Notes: generated by a model not told the origin, from the letters alone. Counted from the first letter of the stretch, positions 10,932 to 22,025 are shown. The stretch: DNA of 52,500 nt from Symbiodinium natans (GCA_905221605.1 CAJNDS010002491.1:336354-388853); one strand, 5' to 3'. A program made the numbers and translations.

Positions 10932-12308
10932 CTGCAACAGACAACCCAGCTTCGGGGCTTGAGGTCTAGGGTTTAGGGTTTAGGGCTTCGGGTTTAGGGT
11001 TTAGGGTTTAGGGTTTAGGGTGAAAGGGTCTAGGGACTATAGGGTTCAGGGTAAACTCTAGACTACTTCGTCGTATAACCAGGTGGCGACACGTCCAAGA
11101 ACTGCCGCAAGCCCTACGCCTTGCGGTAGGGTCTAAAGGGTTTACTAGGTTTAGGGTTTAGGGTTTAGGGTTTAGGGTTTAGGGTTTAGGGTTTAGGGTT
11201 TAGGGTTTAGGGTTTAGGGTTTAGGGTTTAGGGTTTAGGGTTTAGGGCTTAGGCTTAAGAGCGCAAAGAAAAGGTTGCTCCGAGGCAAAATGCCCCCAAA
11301 CCCTAAGCCTTTGACCATAAATGGCTACCTCCTAAACCCCAGGATCCATTACTCCCGAATCCGTTAAATCACCAAGCCCCAAACCCTAAACCCTAAAACC
11401 TAAACCCTAAAACCTAAACCCTAAACCCTAAACTTAAACTCCAAACTCTAAACCCCAAACCCTAAAACCTAAACCTTGAGTTTTGTGCACATTTACCTAA
11501 AGCCGCCTCCATCAGGGCCGCGAGCGCTTCTTCGGGCGATCGAGCCTTGGTGCTTTAGGGTTAGGGGTTCAGCCCAGACCCCCTAGACGACCAAAAAAGG
11601 TTTAGTGTTGTGTTTTGGGTTTAGGGAACTATTTGAGGGTTCTACTTTTGGATCCTCCCAGGGGTCTGGGTGCAGGAGGCCGCCAAACCATACACCCCAA
11701 ACACCAAACCCCCGAATCCTGAAAGCCGCTTGCAGGGCTTCTTGGAGGATCGGTGGAGTTCCTGGAGCCTTTTTGGGCTCCCAAGTCTTGGGAGTGGGGC
11801 TTCAGGGTTGAGGGTTTATCCTTTTTGGGAAGGGGTGTAAGGGTGGAAGGGGGGGGGGGGGGGACGATACCCTGAACCCGAAACCCGAAACCCGAAACCC
11901 TAAACCCTTCCGAGAATGAGGGGCATCTCGCGCACAGAGCCGAGGCTGCAACCGGCCAGGTGGTGGCATCCGGGCAGCGGAAGGTGAGCCGCCCTCGTGG
12001 CGATTTTGGTGCGTGGGGTTTAGGGTTTGGGGTTTGGGGTTTGGGGTTTAGGGTTTAGGGTTTAGGGTTTAGGGTTTAGGGTTTAGGGTTTAGGGTTTAG
12101 GGTTCCCTGAGGATAACCCAATAAGGCACCCAATTTCGGAGACCCTATTTAGGGTTTAGGGTCCAGGGTTGCCCTAAACACTAAACCCTAAACCCTAAAC
12201 CCTAAACCCTAAACCCTAAACCCTAAACCCTAAACCCTCCAAGCGCCTCCTTGATTCTCACGGACCTCATGCACATCCACCTCGGCGAGGGGGATCGAAG
12301 GAGAGACT

Positions 12309-12365
<57 letters not shown>

Positions 12366-15300
12366 GGGTTTGGGGTTTAGTGTAGGGTTTAAGGTTTAAG
12401 GTTTAGGGTTTAGGGTTTAGGGTTTAGGGTTTGCTGTGATAGGGCGTAGATGCTGTGAAGGTTAGGTTTCGGAACAAGCTCGAAAGCTTCGTGAGGTGCT
12501 GAAGAGCAGCTTTGGCCCGATTGTGGAGGGCCCACGCCGTCCAAGGCGGCAAAGCCACCCAAACCTATTCCTTTTAGGGTTTAGGCCTAAACTCAGACAA
12601 CAGTCCACTTTTCAAAACTTTGATGTTGGTTGAATCCGAAAGTCAAGGGTGCCAGCAAGGTCTCGAAGGTAAGATAGAGGCCCCGAGGTTGGCGGGTAAA
12701 GAGGACAGGCTGCCAGGCCAGGGCGGCAGGGCCAGGCAGGCCAGGGGGGGGCCACCAGGCCAACATGGCGGAGGGGTCGGAGGGTCAGGGGGCCAGCAAG
12801 GGGTCACGAGGGGGCCAGGCGGACCAGGGTAGGAAGGGGGCGGCCTAGGCCCTGAGTTTGGGGTATGGGGTTTGGGGTGTGGGGTGTGGGTCTCGGGGTT
12901 TTGGGTGTAGGGGGGGTGGAGTTTGGGGTTTGTGTGGTTTTGGGGGTCACACGGTGGTCTTGCTATGGAGTTTTGGGGCGGGTTAAGGGTTGATTTCAGG
13001 GGGTGTGTTTTCGGGATTCGGGGTGCGTTTAGGATTTAGGGAACGGCTTGGGGTTTCGGGTTTCGCGCTCGGACTTTTCCTACCTGGTAGCCCAGTAACC
13101 ATATTGAAATAAGGGTACCTTTTTTTGGGTTACTTTATCTGTGAACCTTGAACAACTTACTGGCCCAAAACCCAAGGAAATAAAAGTTGAAACTTTCAGA
13201 ATAAACTTCCTTCTAAGAAGCCCAAAAGTTGAAAAGTTGGGTTTTGAGCCAGTAAGACAAAAAGAAGGGAAAAGGGTACCACTGGGCTACCAAGCCTAAG
13301 ACTCCCCCTTCAGTGCACTCAAAAACTCTAAACCCTAAACCCTAGACCCTAAACCCTAAACCCTAAACCCTAAACCCTAAACCCTAAACCCTAAACCCTA
13401 AACCCTAAACCCTAAACCCTAAACCCTAAACTGAACCCTAAACCCTAAACCCTAAACCGTAGGCCCCCCTTCTGTGGACTTAATCCCAGGTTGGCTTCGG
13501 GTTCGGGGCTTGGTGGCAGTTGCAAGTTCACAGCGCAAGCCCGGCTCGCGGTGCACACAGCTCACGTCCCTTCGGGTTTAGGGTTTAGGGTTTAGGGTTA
13601 GGGTTTAGGGTTTAGGGTTTAGGGTTTAGGGTTTAGGGTATAGGGTTTAGGGTTTAGGGTTTAGGGTTTAGGGTTTAGGGTTTAGGGTTTAGGGTTTAGG
13701 GTTTAGGGTTTAGGGCTTAGGGCTCAGGATTCAGGGTTGAGAGGTTCAAGGCGTGGCTTGGACACCGGCAATCGCGACAGTACTGGAGGGTGCCAGCAGA
13801 TCTCGAACCTTGCGAACACGCACACGTTTCAGGAAGAAGGGCTTTCAGGCGCCACCCCCAACCTCAAACTCTAAACCTCAAACCCAAAACCCTAATTACA
13901 CCCTAAACCCCAAACCCCAAACCCTAAACCTCAAACCTCAAACCTCAAACCCCAAACCCTAAACCCTAAACCCCAGGAACCTTACACCCAAAAACCCAAA
14001 CCCCAAACCATGGAACCCCGGACCTTATAAAGTCTAAACAAAAAGCAACCCTAAGCTCCAAAGCCAAAAACCCCAAACCCACAGTCCTAAACCCCTAAAC
14101 CCTAAACCCTAAACCCTGGACCCTAAACCCTAAACCCTGAACCCTAGACCCTAAACCCTAGACCCTAAACCCTACACTCGGCAGATCAAACTCTCCCCTA
14201 CATGGCCCCCCGCGACTTGGGATCGCCCCCCATGTGCGAGCATTTCAATGAAGCAACAGTGCAGGGTTTAGGGTTTAGGGTTTAGGGTTTAGGGCTTAGG
14301 GCTTAGGGTTTAGGGTTTACGGTTTAGGGTTTAGGGTTTAGGGTTTAGGGTTTGGGGTTTGGGGTTTAGGGTTTAGGGTTTAGGGTTTAGGGTTTAGGGT
14401 TTAGGGTTTAGGGTTTAGGGTTCGGGGTTTAGGGTTTTGGGTTTAGGGTTTAGGGTTTCGTTCTAAGCATCACTATAGAATCTGAACCTCATGTCATCAT
14501 ACAAAACTCTCAACTCCTGCCTTCGAAAAACTCTCGCTGGCCCTCACCCCAAAGACTTTAGCCCATGATCTCAGCTCCTACACTTAAACGCATCAAGCCC
14601 GGCAACCTTGAACAACCAGGCTTAGCCGATTCCAAAAAAGTTTAACAGGCCTTTTCGTTGTAGACCTCCAGAACTGAGACCTTTGAGGCTGAGAGGCACT
14701 AGGCTGCAGAATAACTTAGGAATACGCGGGTTCAAACAGGAATCCTAGTCAAGGTTCCGAACAATCCCCAAGTACCCTTCAAGATATCCGTGAATTCCAC
14801 GAGGCACCGAGCAACTTTCTACCCCCACAATGAAAACCTATTCGAAGCCCTATGACACTCTCACCCTACACCCTAAACCCTAAACCCTACACCCTAAACC
14901 CTAAGCCCTAACTCGCGTCTGATCTTGCTCCTGGCTTCATTTGGCAGGTTCCCTAAACGGGTTTGGGGTTTAAGGAGGGTTTAGGGTTTGGGGTTTAGGG
15001 TTCAGGGATTAGGGTTTAGGGTTTAGGGTTGTAACTGTTCTGGGCGCCTCTGTGACTAGTTTAGGGTACTCATCCAAGACCATGTTGTAGACACCTGACC
15101 CAAGATATTCCCCACACAACATCAAGCCAAAAGGAAGCACTGTGGGCCTTCCAGGCTAAGGGGACAAGCGGGAAAAGTTGAGAGCTTCGGGCGGCTGTCT
15201 TCCTGCAAATTTCTGCAAGCTACCCTTAAACCAATAGACCTGCAACTAAACTCTTATCACAACCACTACGCCGCCAAACCCCAGGGTTCAGCGCTATTTT

Positions 15301-18300
15301 CGGACCTAGGCTGATGTCAATGTCGAGTTCGAGGGTTGCGGGGGGGGGGGGGGGGGGGGGGAGGGGGCGCTACTTCAACTTCGATAACTTCGGGGTTTCA
15401 GGTTTGGTGCAAGGGGTCAGGGTTTGGGGCTTAGGGTTTAGGGTTCAGGTCTTTAGGTTATAGGTTCAAGGATATTAAGTTACTTGGTAGGTATCACTGC
15501 ACGGCGCCTGGGAGCCCGCAACCCTAAGCCGTAAACCCCAAGTGCAGTCATCGTCGGTGTTCCACAACGCCGTGCAACCCTAAACCCTAAACCTCAAACC
15601 CTAAACCCTAAGCCGGCGGAGGAGTTCTTGCCTTTTTAAACCCTAAACAGCCCTAAACCCTAAACACTAAACCTTAAACCTAAACCCTAAACCCTAAACC
15701 TAAAGCCCTGAAAGACTCAACCCCTTTTCAGAGGTTAAGGTCAGAGGTTCAAGATGATGGATCAGGGATTGTGAAGGGCGATCCTCCAAGCCCCAACGCT
15801 CAGATTCAGCTTCCACCCTAAACCCGAAAGCCTAAACCTAAACCCTAAACCCTAAACCCTAAACCCTAAACCCTAAACCCTGAACCCTAAACCCTAAACC
15901 CTAAACCCCAAACCCTGAACCCTAAACCCTAAACCCAAAACCCCAAACCCAGATGGATCTAAGGAGCTTCGATCTTCCACGCGGCGCGGCCTCAAGAAGG
16001 ACATGGTCGCGTTGGGTTGACGGGCTTGGGGGTCAGGCTTAGGGTTTAGGGCGTGGGGTTTAGGTTTTGATGCAGGGTGTTAAACCCTAAACCCTATGAA
16101 CCCTTAACCCTGAGACCCTGAAACTCTGAAACTCTGAAACTCTGAAACCCTAAACCCTAAACCCTAAACCCTAAACCCTAAACCCTAAACCCTAAACGCT
16201 GGTTGGTTGGTCTTGGGCTTTGGCTGGTCGGTTGGCTGGTCGGTTGGTACCTAGGCAAAGATGTGTCTGTCCAGGGAAAGCCCCAAGCCTGGTGTGTTCA
16301 AGGCACGGGCCCTCGTCCCTGTTTCAGAGACTTCACCGAGGACCTTGCCCGCCAGTAAGCAAATGTTTAGGGTTTAGGGTTTAGGGTTTAGGGTTTAGGG
16401 TTTAGGGTTTAGGGTTTAGGGTTTAGGGTTTAGGGTTTAGGGTTTAGGGTTTAGGGTTTAGGGTTTAGGGTTTAGGGTTTAGGGTGTGCTGGTTACCCTA
16501 CGGCAGCCTTCATAGCCAGAATAGGGGCGCCCATTGCAGTTCTTACTCGAGGTGCAACGACTTGCTCAAAAGTCGGTGCGGGGCGTTGGCCCAGGGTTTG
16601 GGTTTTGGGCTTTTGACCATGAATGCAAACACACCCAAAAGGCTCAAAGCAAGTGCATCTGCACACAATGTGCGATCATATAGTGGAAAACGCCCCGCAA
16701 CCCTAGGCCTAAAACCCAATAAAGCCTCCAAACTCGAAAGCAAAACAACACAACAAAAGCAGTCCCGGAACCCTGAACCCCAAAATCCTAAAGCCCCCAC
16801 ACCCTAAACCCTAAACCCTAAACGCCCTACAAACCCTGCAAACCCTACAAACCCTATAAACCCTATAAACCCTATAAAACCCTATAAACCCTGCAAACCA
16901 TATAAACCCTACAAACCCTATAAACCCTATAAACTCCCTAAACCCCCTAAACCCTAAGCCCTAAACCCTAAGCCCTAAGACCTCAACCCTGAACCCTCAA
17001 CCCTCAACCCCAAACCCTAAACCCTAAACCCTAAACCCCGCACACCCCTCAAAACCGGGCTCCCGGCGGAGGCCGCCGAAAATGCCAGCCACCGCCCGCG
17101 GGGCGATTCCGCGCCCCGGGCCGGCCTATACGGGTTTAGGGTTTAGGGTTTAGAGTTTAGGGTTTAGGGTTTAGGGCTTAGGGTTTAGGGCTTTTTGGGT
17201 TTCTAGGGCGCTTAGGGGTTAGGGCGCTTAGGGTTCAGGGTTTTGGGGTTTAAACGCTAAACCCTATCCCCTAAACAATATCCACTAAACCCTAAACCCT
17301 AAACCCTAAACCCTAAACCCTAAAACCCTAAACTTTGTTGCGGCCTTAAGAAGGACACTCAGGGTTCAGGCTTAGAAGCAACTGCAGGGCCTTAGGGTTT
17401 AGGGTTTAGGGTTTAGGGGTTAGGGTTTGGGGTTTAGGGTTTAGGGTTTAGGGTTTAGGGTTTAGGGTTTAGGGGTTAGGGTTTAGGGTTTAGGGCTGAG
17501 GGTTCAGAATTGTTTGGGCCTTGGTGAGTTCCTAAGCCTTTGAGGGCTTCAGGTTTGAGGGTGTTTAAGGGTTCAAGGTTTAGGGCTTCAGGATTATAGG
17601 GCCCGAAACCCTAAACCCTAAACCCTAAGCCCTAAACCCCCCAACCTTCTGAGGGCTTTGGGAGCGCTTGTTTGTCGACTTTGAGGTTGGTTTGGAGCTT
17701 GGGGCTTTGGGGTATCAGGGGTTTGGGACAACTTGGGAATCTAAGGGTTTAGGGTTTAGGGTTTAGGGTTTAGGGTTTAGGGTTTAGGGTTTAGGGTTTA
17801 GGGTTTAGGGTTTAGGGTTTAGGGTTTAGGGTTTAGGGTCTAGGGTTTAGGGTTTAGGGTTCAGGGTTCAGGGTTTTGGAACTTTAGGGCTGCAGGCGCT
17901 GTTCGGCTTGGGGTTGCTTGGCCGACTCGACCGTCTTCGCAGGAGTCTTACTGACGAGACTAAGCAGTAGGGTTTAGGGTTTAGGGTTTAGGGTTTAGGG
18001 TTTAGGGTTTGAGGTTTAGGGTTTAGGGTTTTGGGTTTAGGGTTCAGTCCTTTTTTTCTAAGCTGGATTGGCTCTGAGTAGAACGGGACGTTTGGTCCGC
18101 CGAGGTTTAGGGTTTGAGGTTCAAGGGTTTCGGGTTGAGGGTTTAGGCTGTAGGGTTTAGGGTTCAGGGCACTTTGCAAAACTTGTCCGAGGGTCTGAGA
18201 AGGCTTACGGAAGCCCCATCGGTATGGGGTTTAGAGACAAGGGCTTGTGGGGCCTGGGATCTCATATCCCAAGCCCCATAGACCTTAAACCCAAACATCT

Positions 18301-20149
18301 AGGCCCTTCTGCTACCCTAAACCCTAGACCCTAAACCCTAAACCCTAAACCCTACACCCTAAACCCTAAACCCTAACCCCTAAACCCTAAACCCTAAACC
18401 CTAAACCCTAAACCCTAAACTAAACCCTAAACCCTAAACCCTAAACCCTAAACCCTAAACCCTAAACCGGAAATCAGAGAGGCTTAGAGGGCATCATCGA
18501 AGGGGCAGATCCAATGCACTAGTCTGCAAGGCAAAGGTTGCTTGTCTGCACAATCTGCAGTGTCTTGCTGCTGAAGGGTCCTGCAAGAACATGGCATTAC
18601 CATTGTCCACGCCCCGCATGCATGGCCTCCAGATCTTGTTTGGGTGCAGGGCTCAGCTCAAGCACAGGAGTCTTCGCAGCGCACGCCTGCAGACATAGCT
18701 GACGCACTCGGCTCGTCGGAGGTGTTGGGTCATGGTCCCGATGTGCTGCTTCTTGAGCGCTCGTCGCTTTGCCCGAACTCTTGCCCAGGCTTGCTCCGAC
18801 TTGTCCAGCTAAACTTTTTGCTTGGCCTCCCCAGTTTGCGGAGATTCGCCTGTTCCCTAAACCCTGAACCCTAAGCCCGAAACCCGAAACTCCCCGATGT
18901 TCACGGGCATTGCTGCAACTTGCTCGCTAGGCGAGTCTGACTTTCGCTGCGTACGCAACAACAACCCGAAACCCTAAACCCTATACCACCTTAGGATTCG
19001 GGTTTGGGCCTAGGTTGCAATGTGCCGAAAGCCCCAAAAAGGTCGCCCAAAGAGCGCCTTGCTCCCGATCATGGTGTGCGTCTTGCCAGCGCCCGTCTGG
19101 CCTCGAGAGTTTTTGTTGAGGGTTCAGGGTTCAGGGTTCAGGGTTCAGGGTTCAGGGTTCAGGGTTCAGGGTTCAGGGTTCAGGGTTTAGGGTTTAGGGT
19201 TTAGGGTTTAGGGTTCAGATTTTAGGGTTTAGGGTTTAGGCCTGAGGGTTCAGCGTCAAGGGATCGAGATTCAGGTTATGCTTAAAAACTGGAGTGGCGC
19301 CTTTTTCACCGGTTTAGGGTTTGTGCCACCAAAACTTACAAAAGCACCCTAAACCCTAAACCCTGAACCCTAAACCCTAAACCCTAAACCCTAAACCCTA
19401 CACCCTACACCCTACACCCTAAACCCTAAACCCTAAACCCTAAACCCTAAACCCTAAACCCTAAACCCTAAACCCTAAACCCTAAACCCTAAACCCTAAC
19501 CCTAAACTCTGAAGAGGGCCCCAGTGGCCGTAGGCGATGACCGCGCCGTTGTAGCCGTTCGTCACAGCATCTACAATAGGGGCCACAGCTGTGTCGTAAA
19601 CCTGAACAGGGCGCGACAGTACGCTCAACGGTTTAGGGTTTAGGGTTTAGGGTTTAGGGTTTAGGGTTTAGGGTTTAGGGTTTAGGGTTTAGGGTTTAGG
19701 GTTTAGCCCCTCAAGGACGAAGGACTAAGTGGGTTGTTCTGGGACCCTTTGTATTTGGAATCGACTACAAAGATGACTCAACGAGGAGGCTATTTCCCAG
19801 TACAGAACATCTCAAGCCCAGGGGGAAGCGAAGGATTCTAGATGTCTATCTGGAGTTCGCTTTCGGTTTAGGGATCGACTGTGCAAGGAGGCGAGAGGTT
19901 TAGGACGTCGGGTTTAGGTAGGGCAATTGGGTGCGCAGGAGTCCTGCTACCCCTGATCCGAAGCCCTAAGCCCCAGGTTCTAAACCCCCTAAACCCCAAA
20001 CCCTAAACCCTAAACCAACCAACCAACCAACCTAAACCCTAAACCCCTAAACCCCCAAACCCTAAACCCTAAACCCCTAAACCCTAAACACTAAACCCTA
20101 AAAGGGAGCCTGCTCTTGCGTTGCCTCCGTGCCGAAGGCATGGTCACAC
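10881..20149 (-). CDS. Kinesin-like motor protein, multi-exon, partial
   Basis: Kinesins are ATP-driven microtubule motors. Separate islands read in order, minus strand: DHAFGTEATQEQ, VYDTAVAPIVDAVTNGYNGA-VIAYG, GQTGAGKTHTMIG (P-loop), GRGIAPRAVAGIF, VSVLEVYNEK, VRDLLAPSS, SPEEALAALMEAAL and GCKRREVARTDM, the last corresponding to the NRxVAxTxMN region before switch I. These match consecutive motor-domain segments. Junctions P-loop to GRGIAPRA and YNEK to VRDLL keep phase. At least four donors are GC. I could not find the SSRSH or LVDLAGSE exons; they should lie below 10.9 kb on this strand or be lost. Coiled-coil sequence upstream at 21.1-21.5 kb may be part of the same protein, which would suggest a C-terminal motor. 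Introns are dominated by telomere repeat. Confidence 0.82.
11148..11250 (+). repeat. TTTAGGG array in a kinesin intron
   Basis: Between kinesin exons g and h. Confidence 0.95.
11497..11545 (-). CDS. Kinesin exon g
   Basis: ARSPEEALAALMEAAL, equivalent to the V-x-SPEE-x-L-x-LL segment. Acceptor caccaag|GCTCGA, donor TTAG|gtaaat. Confidence 0.75.
12044..12238. repeat. Opposed telomere arrays
   Basis: TTTAGGG at 12,044-12,103 and CCCTAAA at 12,176-12,238, head to head around about 70 nt of other sequence. Confidence 0.9.
12242..12280 (-). CDS. Possible kinesin exon
   Basis: VDVHEVRENQGGA resembles the x-VRE-x-x-x-G-x segment expected after VRDLL, but its phase does not fit directly to exon f. 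Acceptor gccgag|GTGG. Confidence 0.4.
12309..12362 (+). repeat. Homopolymer of 54 G
   Basis: Uninterrupted G run followed by telomere-type repeat. Length is subject to sequencing error. Confidence 0.9.
12610..12840. repeat. CAGG/GGCCAGG-rich low-complexity region
   Basis: Degenerate GGCCAGG units, similar in kind to 24.35-24.78 kb. The Gly/Gln-rich ORF here is not supported as a gene. Confidence 0.6.
13084..13293. mobile_element. Short inverted-end element, copy 2
   Basis: CTGGTAGCCCAGTAACC at the left and CTGGGCTACCAAG at the right, 11-bp perfect inverted ends. The interior has AAGGGTACC near both ends and its own inner inverted repeat (GGGTTTTGAGCCAGTAAG and the inverse of TTACTGGCCCAAAACCC). 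Confidence 0.7.
13325..13460 (-). repeat. CCCTAAA array
   Basis: Immediately beyond inverted-end element copy 2. Confidence 0.95.
13573..13725 (+). repeat. TTTAGGG array
   Basis: Opposite in orientation to the previous array, about 110 nt away. Confidence 0.95.
13766..13808 (-). CDS. Kinesin exon f, VRDLL
   Basis: VRDLLAPSSTVAIA directly continues YNEK in phase. Acceptor cgcaag|GTTCGA, donor GCCG|gtgtcc. Confidence 0.82.
14263..14455 (+). repeat. TTTAGGG array
   Basis: In the intron between kinesin exons e and f. Confidence 0.93.
14651..14680 (-). CDS. Kinesin exon e, LEVYNEK
   Basis: VSVLEVYNEK matches the conserved S-x-LE-I/V-YNE segment. Acceptor tcaaag|GTCTCA, donor GAAAAG|gcctgt (GC), phase 0. 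Confidence 0.85.
14700..15340. other. Mostly unique intron-like sequence with short repeat blocks
   Basis: No exon can be supported. It ends in a 22-G tract at 15,340-15,361. Confidence 0.5.
15839..15955 (-). repeat. CCCTAAA array
   Basis: With CCCTGAA and CCCCAAA interruptions. Confidence 0.93.
16250..16344 (-). CDS. Possible exon ending at an in-frame TAG
   Basis: Acceptor gggcaag|GTCCTC, peptide VLGEVSETGTRARALNTPGL then GLSLDRHIFA, then TAG immediately followed by gtacca. Either a terminal exon or a donor just inside the stop. Confidence 0.35.
16363..16487 (+). repeat. TTTAGGG array
   Basis: About 17 perfect units. Confidence 0.95.
16823..16940 (-). repeat. CCCTATAAA nonamer array
   Basis: CCCTACAAA and CCCTATAAA units, 9-bp period rather than 7. 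Confidence 0.85.
17056..17125 (-). CDS. Kinesin exon d
   Basis: AGPGRGIAPRAVAGIFGGLR, equivalent to the G-x-x-x-RGIIPRA-x-x-x-IF segment that follows the P-loop. Acceptor gtatag|GCC, donor CCCG|gttttg. Very GC-rich. Confidence 0.85.
17742..17870 (+). repeat. TTTAGGG array
   Basis: Perfect to about 17,838, then GGGTCTA and GGGTTCA variants. Confidence 0.95.
17892..17960 (-). CDS. Possible exon
   Basis: Acceptor ctgcttag|TCTCG, peptide LVSKTPAKTVESAKQPQAEQ then RLQP. Open and coding-like; between kinesin exons c and d. Confidence 0.3.
18315..18468 (-). repeat. CCCTAAA array
   Basis: About 21 units with a few indels. Confidence 0.95.
18484..18858 (-). other. Coding-like island, frame broken
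   Basis: Non-repetitive GC-rich sequence of about 370 nt. Minus-strand frames give charged stretches (ALKKQHIGTMTQHLRRAE and others) interrupted by stops. It lies inside the interval between kinesin exons c and d, which join directly in phase. Either a decayed coding fragment or separate exons. Confidence 0.3.
18893..18950 (-). CDS. Possible exon in the kinesin interval
   Basis: Acceptor gtacgcag|CGAAAG, peptide RKSDSPSEQVAAMPVNI. It lies between exons c and d but is not needed for the motor. Confidence 0.3.
19058..19101 (-). CDS. Kinesin exon c, P-loop
   Basis: GQTGAGKTHTMIGSK, the nucleotide-binding P-loop of kinesins (GQTGxGKTxTM). Acceptor ctcgag|GCCAG, donor AGCAAG|gcgctc (GC). Phase 0 to exon d. 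Confidence 0.9.
19118..19236 (+). repeat. GGGTTCA array passing into GGGTTTA
   Basis: About nine GGGTTCA units; in the intron between kinesin exons b and c. Confidence 0.93.
19346..19506 (-). repeat. CCCTAAA array
   Basis: Opposite in orientation to 19,118-19,236 within the same kinesin intron. Confidence 0.95.
19529..19601 (-). CDS. Kinesin exon b, lead-in to the P-loop
   Basis: VYDTAVAPIVDAVTNGYNGA then VIAYG. Acceptor tgttcag|GTTTAC. Donor TACG|gccact (GC). GGCCA occurs at both this donor and the next acceptor. Confidence 0.88.
19630..19706 (+). repeat. TTTAGGG array
   Basis: Close upstream of kinesin exon b. Confidence 0.95.
20110..20149 (-). CDS. Kinesin exon a
   Basis: Acceptor ccaag|GTGTGACC, then CDHAFGTEATQEQ (the usual FDxVF-x-x-x-x-T-Q-x-x-VY segment), donor GAGCAG|gctccc (GC). 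Phase 0 join to exon b. Confidence 0.75.
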
Positions 20150-20166
20150 CTTGGCCCAGAAACCCC

Positions 20167-20500
20167 TAGGGTTTAGGGTTTAGGGTCTAGGGTCTAGGGT
20201 CTAGGGTCTAGGGTCTAGGGTTTAGGTTTAGGGTTTAAGGTTTAGGGTCTAGGGTCTAGGGTTTAGGGTTTAGGGTTTAGGGTTTAGGGTTTAGGGTTCA
20301 GGGTTTAGGGTTCAGGGTTCAGGGTTCAGGGTTCAGGGTTTAGGGTTTAGGGTTTAGGGTTTAGGGTTTAGGGTTTAGGGTTTAGGGTTTAGGGTTTAGG
20401 GTTTAGGGTTTAGGGTTTAGGGTTTAGGGTTTAGGGTTTAGGGTTCAGAGTTTAGGGCTTAGGGTTTAGGGTTTAGGGTTCAGGGTTTGGGGTTTAGGGC
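20167..20500 (+). repeat. TTTAGGG array with GGGTCTA block
   Basis: GGGTCTA at 20,185-20,222, then GGGTTTA and GGGTTCA, then a perfect stretch at 20,338-20,443. Confidence 0.95.
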
Positions 20501-20504
20501 CCTC

Positions 20505-21085
20505 AACCCCACACCCTGAATCCAAAACCAACGCCAGAAGTTTGCGTTAACAAATATGGACAAGAAAAAATGCCAAACATCTCCAGTCTGATTTAGAGAA
20601 CAGTAAGAGTTTCATTTTCAAGCATTTTGTAGACAATGGCCTACTCATTTCGGAATACGTCATTAGACATCAGAAGTCTTTTCAAGCATTTTGGAGTATA
20701 GCCTACGGTTTCGTTGTATGATGATTAATATTTCACAATTCTTTCAAAGCATGATAGTTTAGGATATACAGTACACTGTTCAACGTACATCTCTATGTAT
20801 ATATATATATATACACATATGTCTATTATACATAGTCAAGCAGGAACGAAGACCTGGCTAGAACTTTAAGCTTCCGTTGTTGTATATGCAGTACACTACC
20901 GATAACATAACTACTGAACTGTGCTATCTTCATCGCGCTCACTTGTATATCGCCTGCGTTTGACCGAAAGCCCTTCCCTTATCGTATTTGAATCTAATGT
21001 AGTTTCATGAAACACGCAACTCTTTTATTTAACTATGTAATTTGTTTTCTTTTTTCAAAACAGACTAGACATGAGCTTCAATTAA
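20505..21085. other. AT-rich unique sequence
   Basis: No gene seen. It contains two copies of TTTTCAAGCATTTTG (about 20,616 and 20,678), paired ATGCAGTACACT-like motifs, and an (AT)n run at about 20,797. Confidence 0.6.
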
Positions 21086-21127
21086 TTTGGGTTTTCAGAT
21101 AGGGCTTGCAGAGTTTGTAGGGCTCGT

Positions 21128-21445
21128 GGGGAGCAGGGATGTGCTCTCCGTCAGCGGCGGCGGTGCGAGGGCTCGTGCCGAAGCCCGCCTGCACCAGAAG
21201 CCGCTTGTTTGCAGCATCCAGCTGGCGTTGCAGGCCTGCCACCTCAGCTGTGGGCTTCTTCAGCTTCGCCTCCTGCTTGGCCTTGCTCCTCCTGCTTGGC
21301 CCTTGAAGCTGGACCGAAGGTTCTCGGATCTTCCTCTCAAACGAGCAGTTGCTGCAGCTTCTCTTGGGCTTGAAGGTCGCGATTCGCCTCGTCCAATTGT
21401 TCCTGCAGCTTCTCTTGGGCCTCCTTGCTGGCCTTAAGGCTCTCC
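21128..21445 (-). CDS. Coiled-coil coding sequence, frame interrupted
   Basis: One minus-strand frame reads ESLKASKEAQEKLQEQLDEA then NRDLQAQEKLQQLLV and stop. A second frame resumes with KPTAEVAGLQRQLDAANKRL. Both show heptad-like Leu spacing with Lys/Glu/Gln-rich turns. It lies upstream of the kinesin motor exons on the same strand and could be its stalk, with the frame change hidden by an intron, or a decayed copy. The plus-strand ORF here is its antisense. Confidence 0.5.
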
Positions 21446-22025
21446 TGAATTCCGCTGCTTGGAGAACTGACCCTGCGGGAGGGTTTCGGGGATTCCTGGC
21501 ATAGTCTTCGGAGCTCAGGGTTTAGAGGTTTCAGGGTTTAGAGGTTTGGCTTAGAGGTTTGGCCGTTCAATTTAGAACCCTAAACCCTAAACCCTAAACC
21601 CTAAACCCTAAAGGTCTAGTGGTTTAGACTTTGGAGGTTAGGGTTTAGTCTAGGCACCATGAGGCTTCCCACTAAACGAATCCCGAACCCGGCTGAAACC
21701 CTGAATCCCAACAACCCAAAACCGGACCCAAACCCAAAACCGGACAACAACAAAGGTTTAGGGTTTAGGGTTTAGGGTTTAGGGTTTAGGGTTTAGAGTT
21801 TAGGGTTTGGGGTTCAGGGCTCAGGGTTTAGGGTTAACAGTTTAGGGTTTAGGGGAAAACTGAAGCCCTAAAGCCCCCTCTTCCCAGCCCCCGTCCCCCC
21901 ATAAGCACCCGGCACGCACCAGTCGCTTTCCGTGCCCCGTCCTGCACATGGCAAGTTCTCTAAATGTTGGTCCATAGCTACATGGAAGGCTCCGTAGTAT
22001 CATAGGCAGAAGCTATAGTCCTAAA

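Noticed and set aside
20797-20830. TATA-box call at AT runs
   Set aside because: AT microsatellites recur at 20.8, 32.0, 32.4, 45.8 and 51.1 kb without consistent relation to gene starts.
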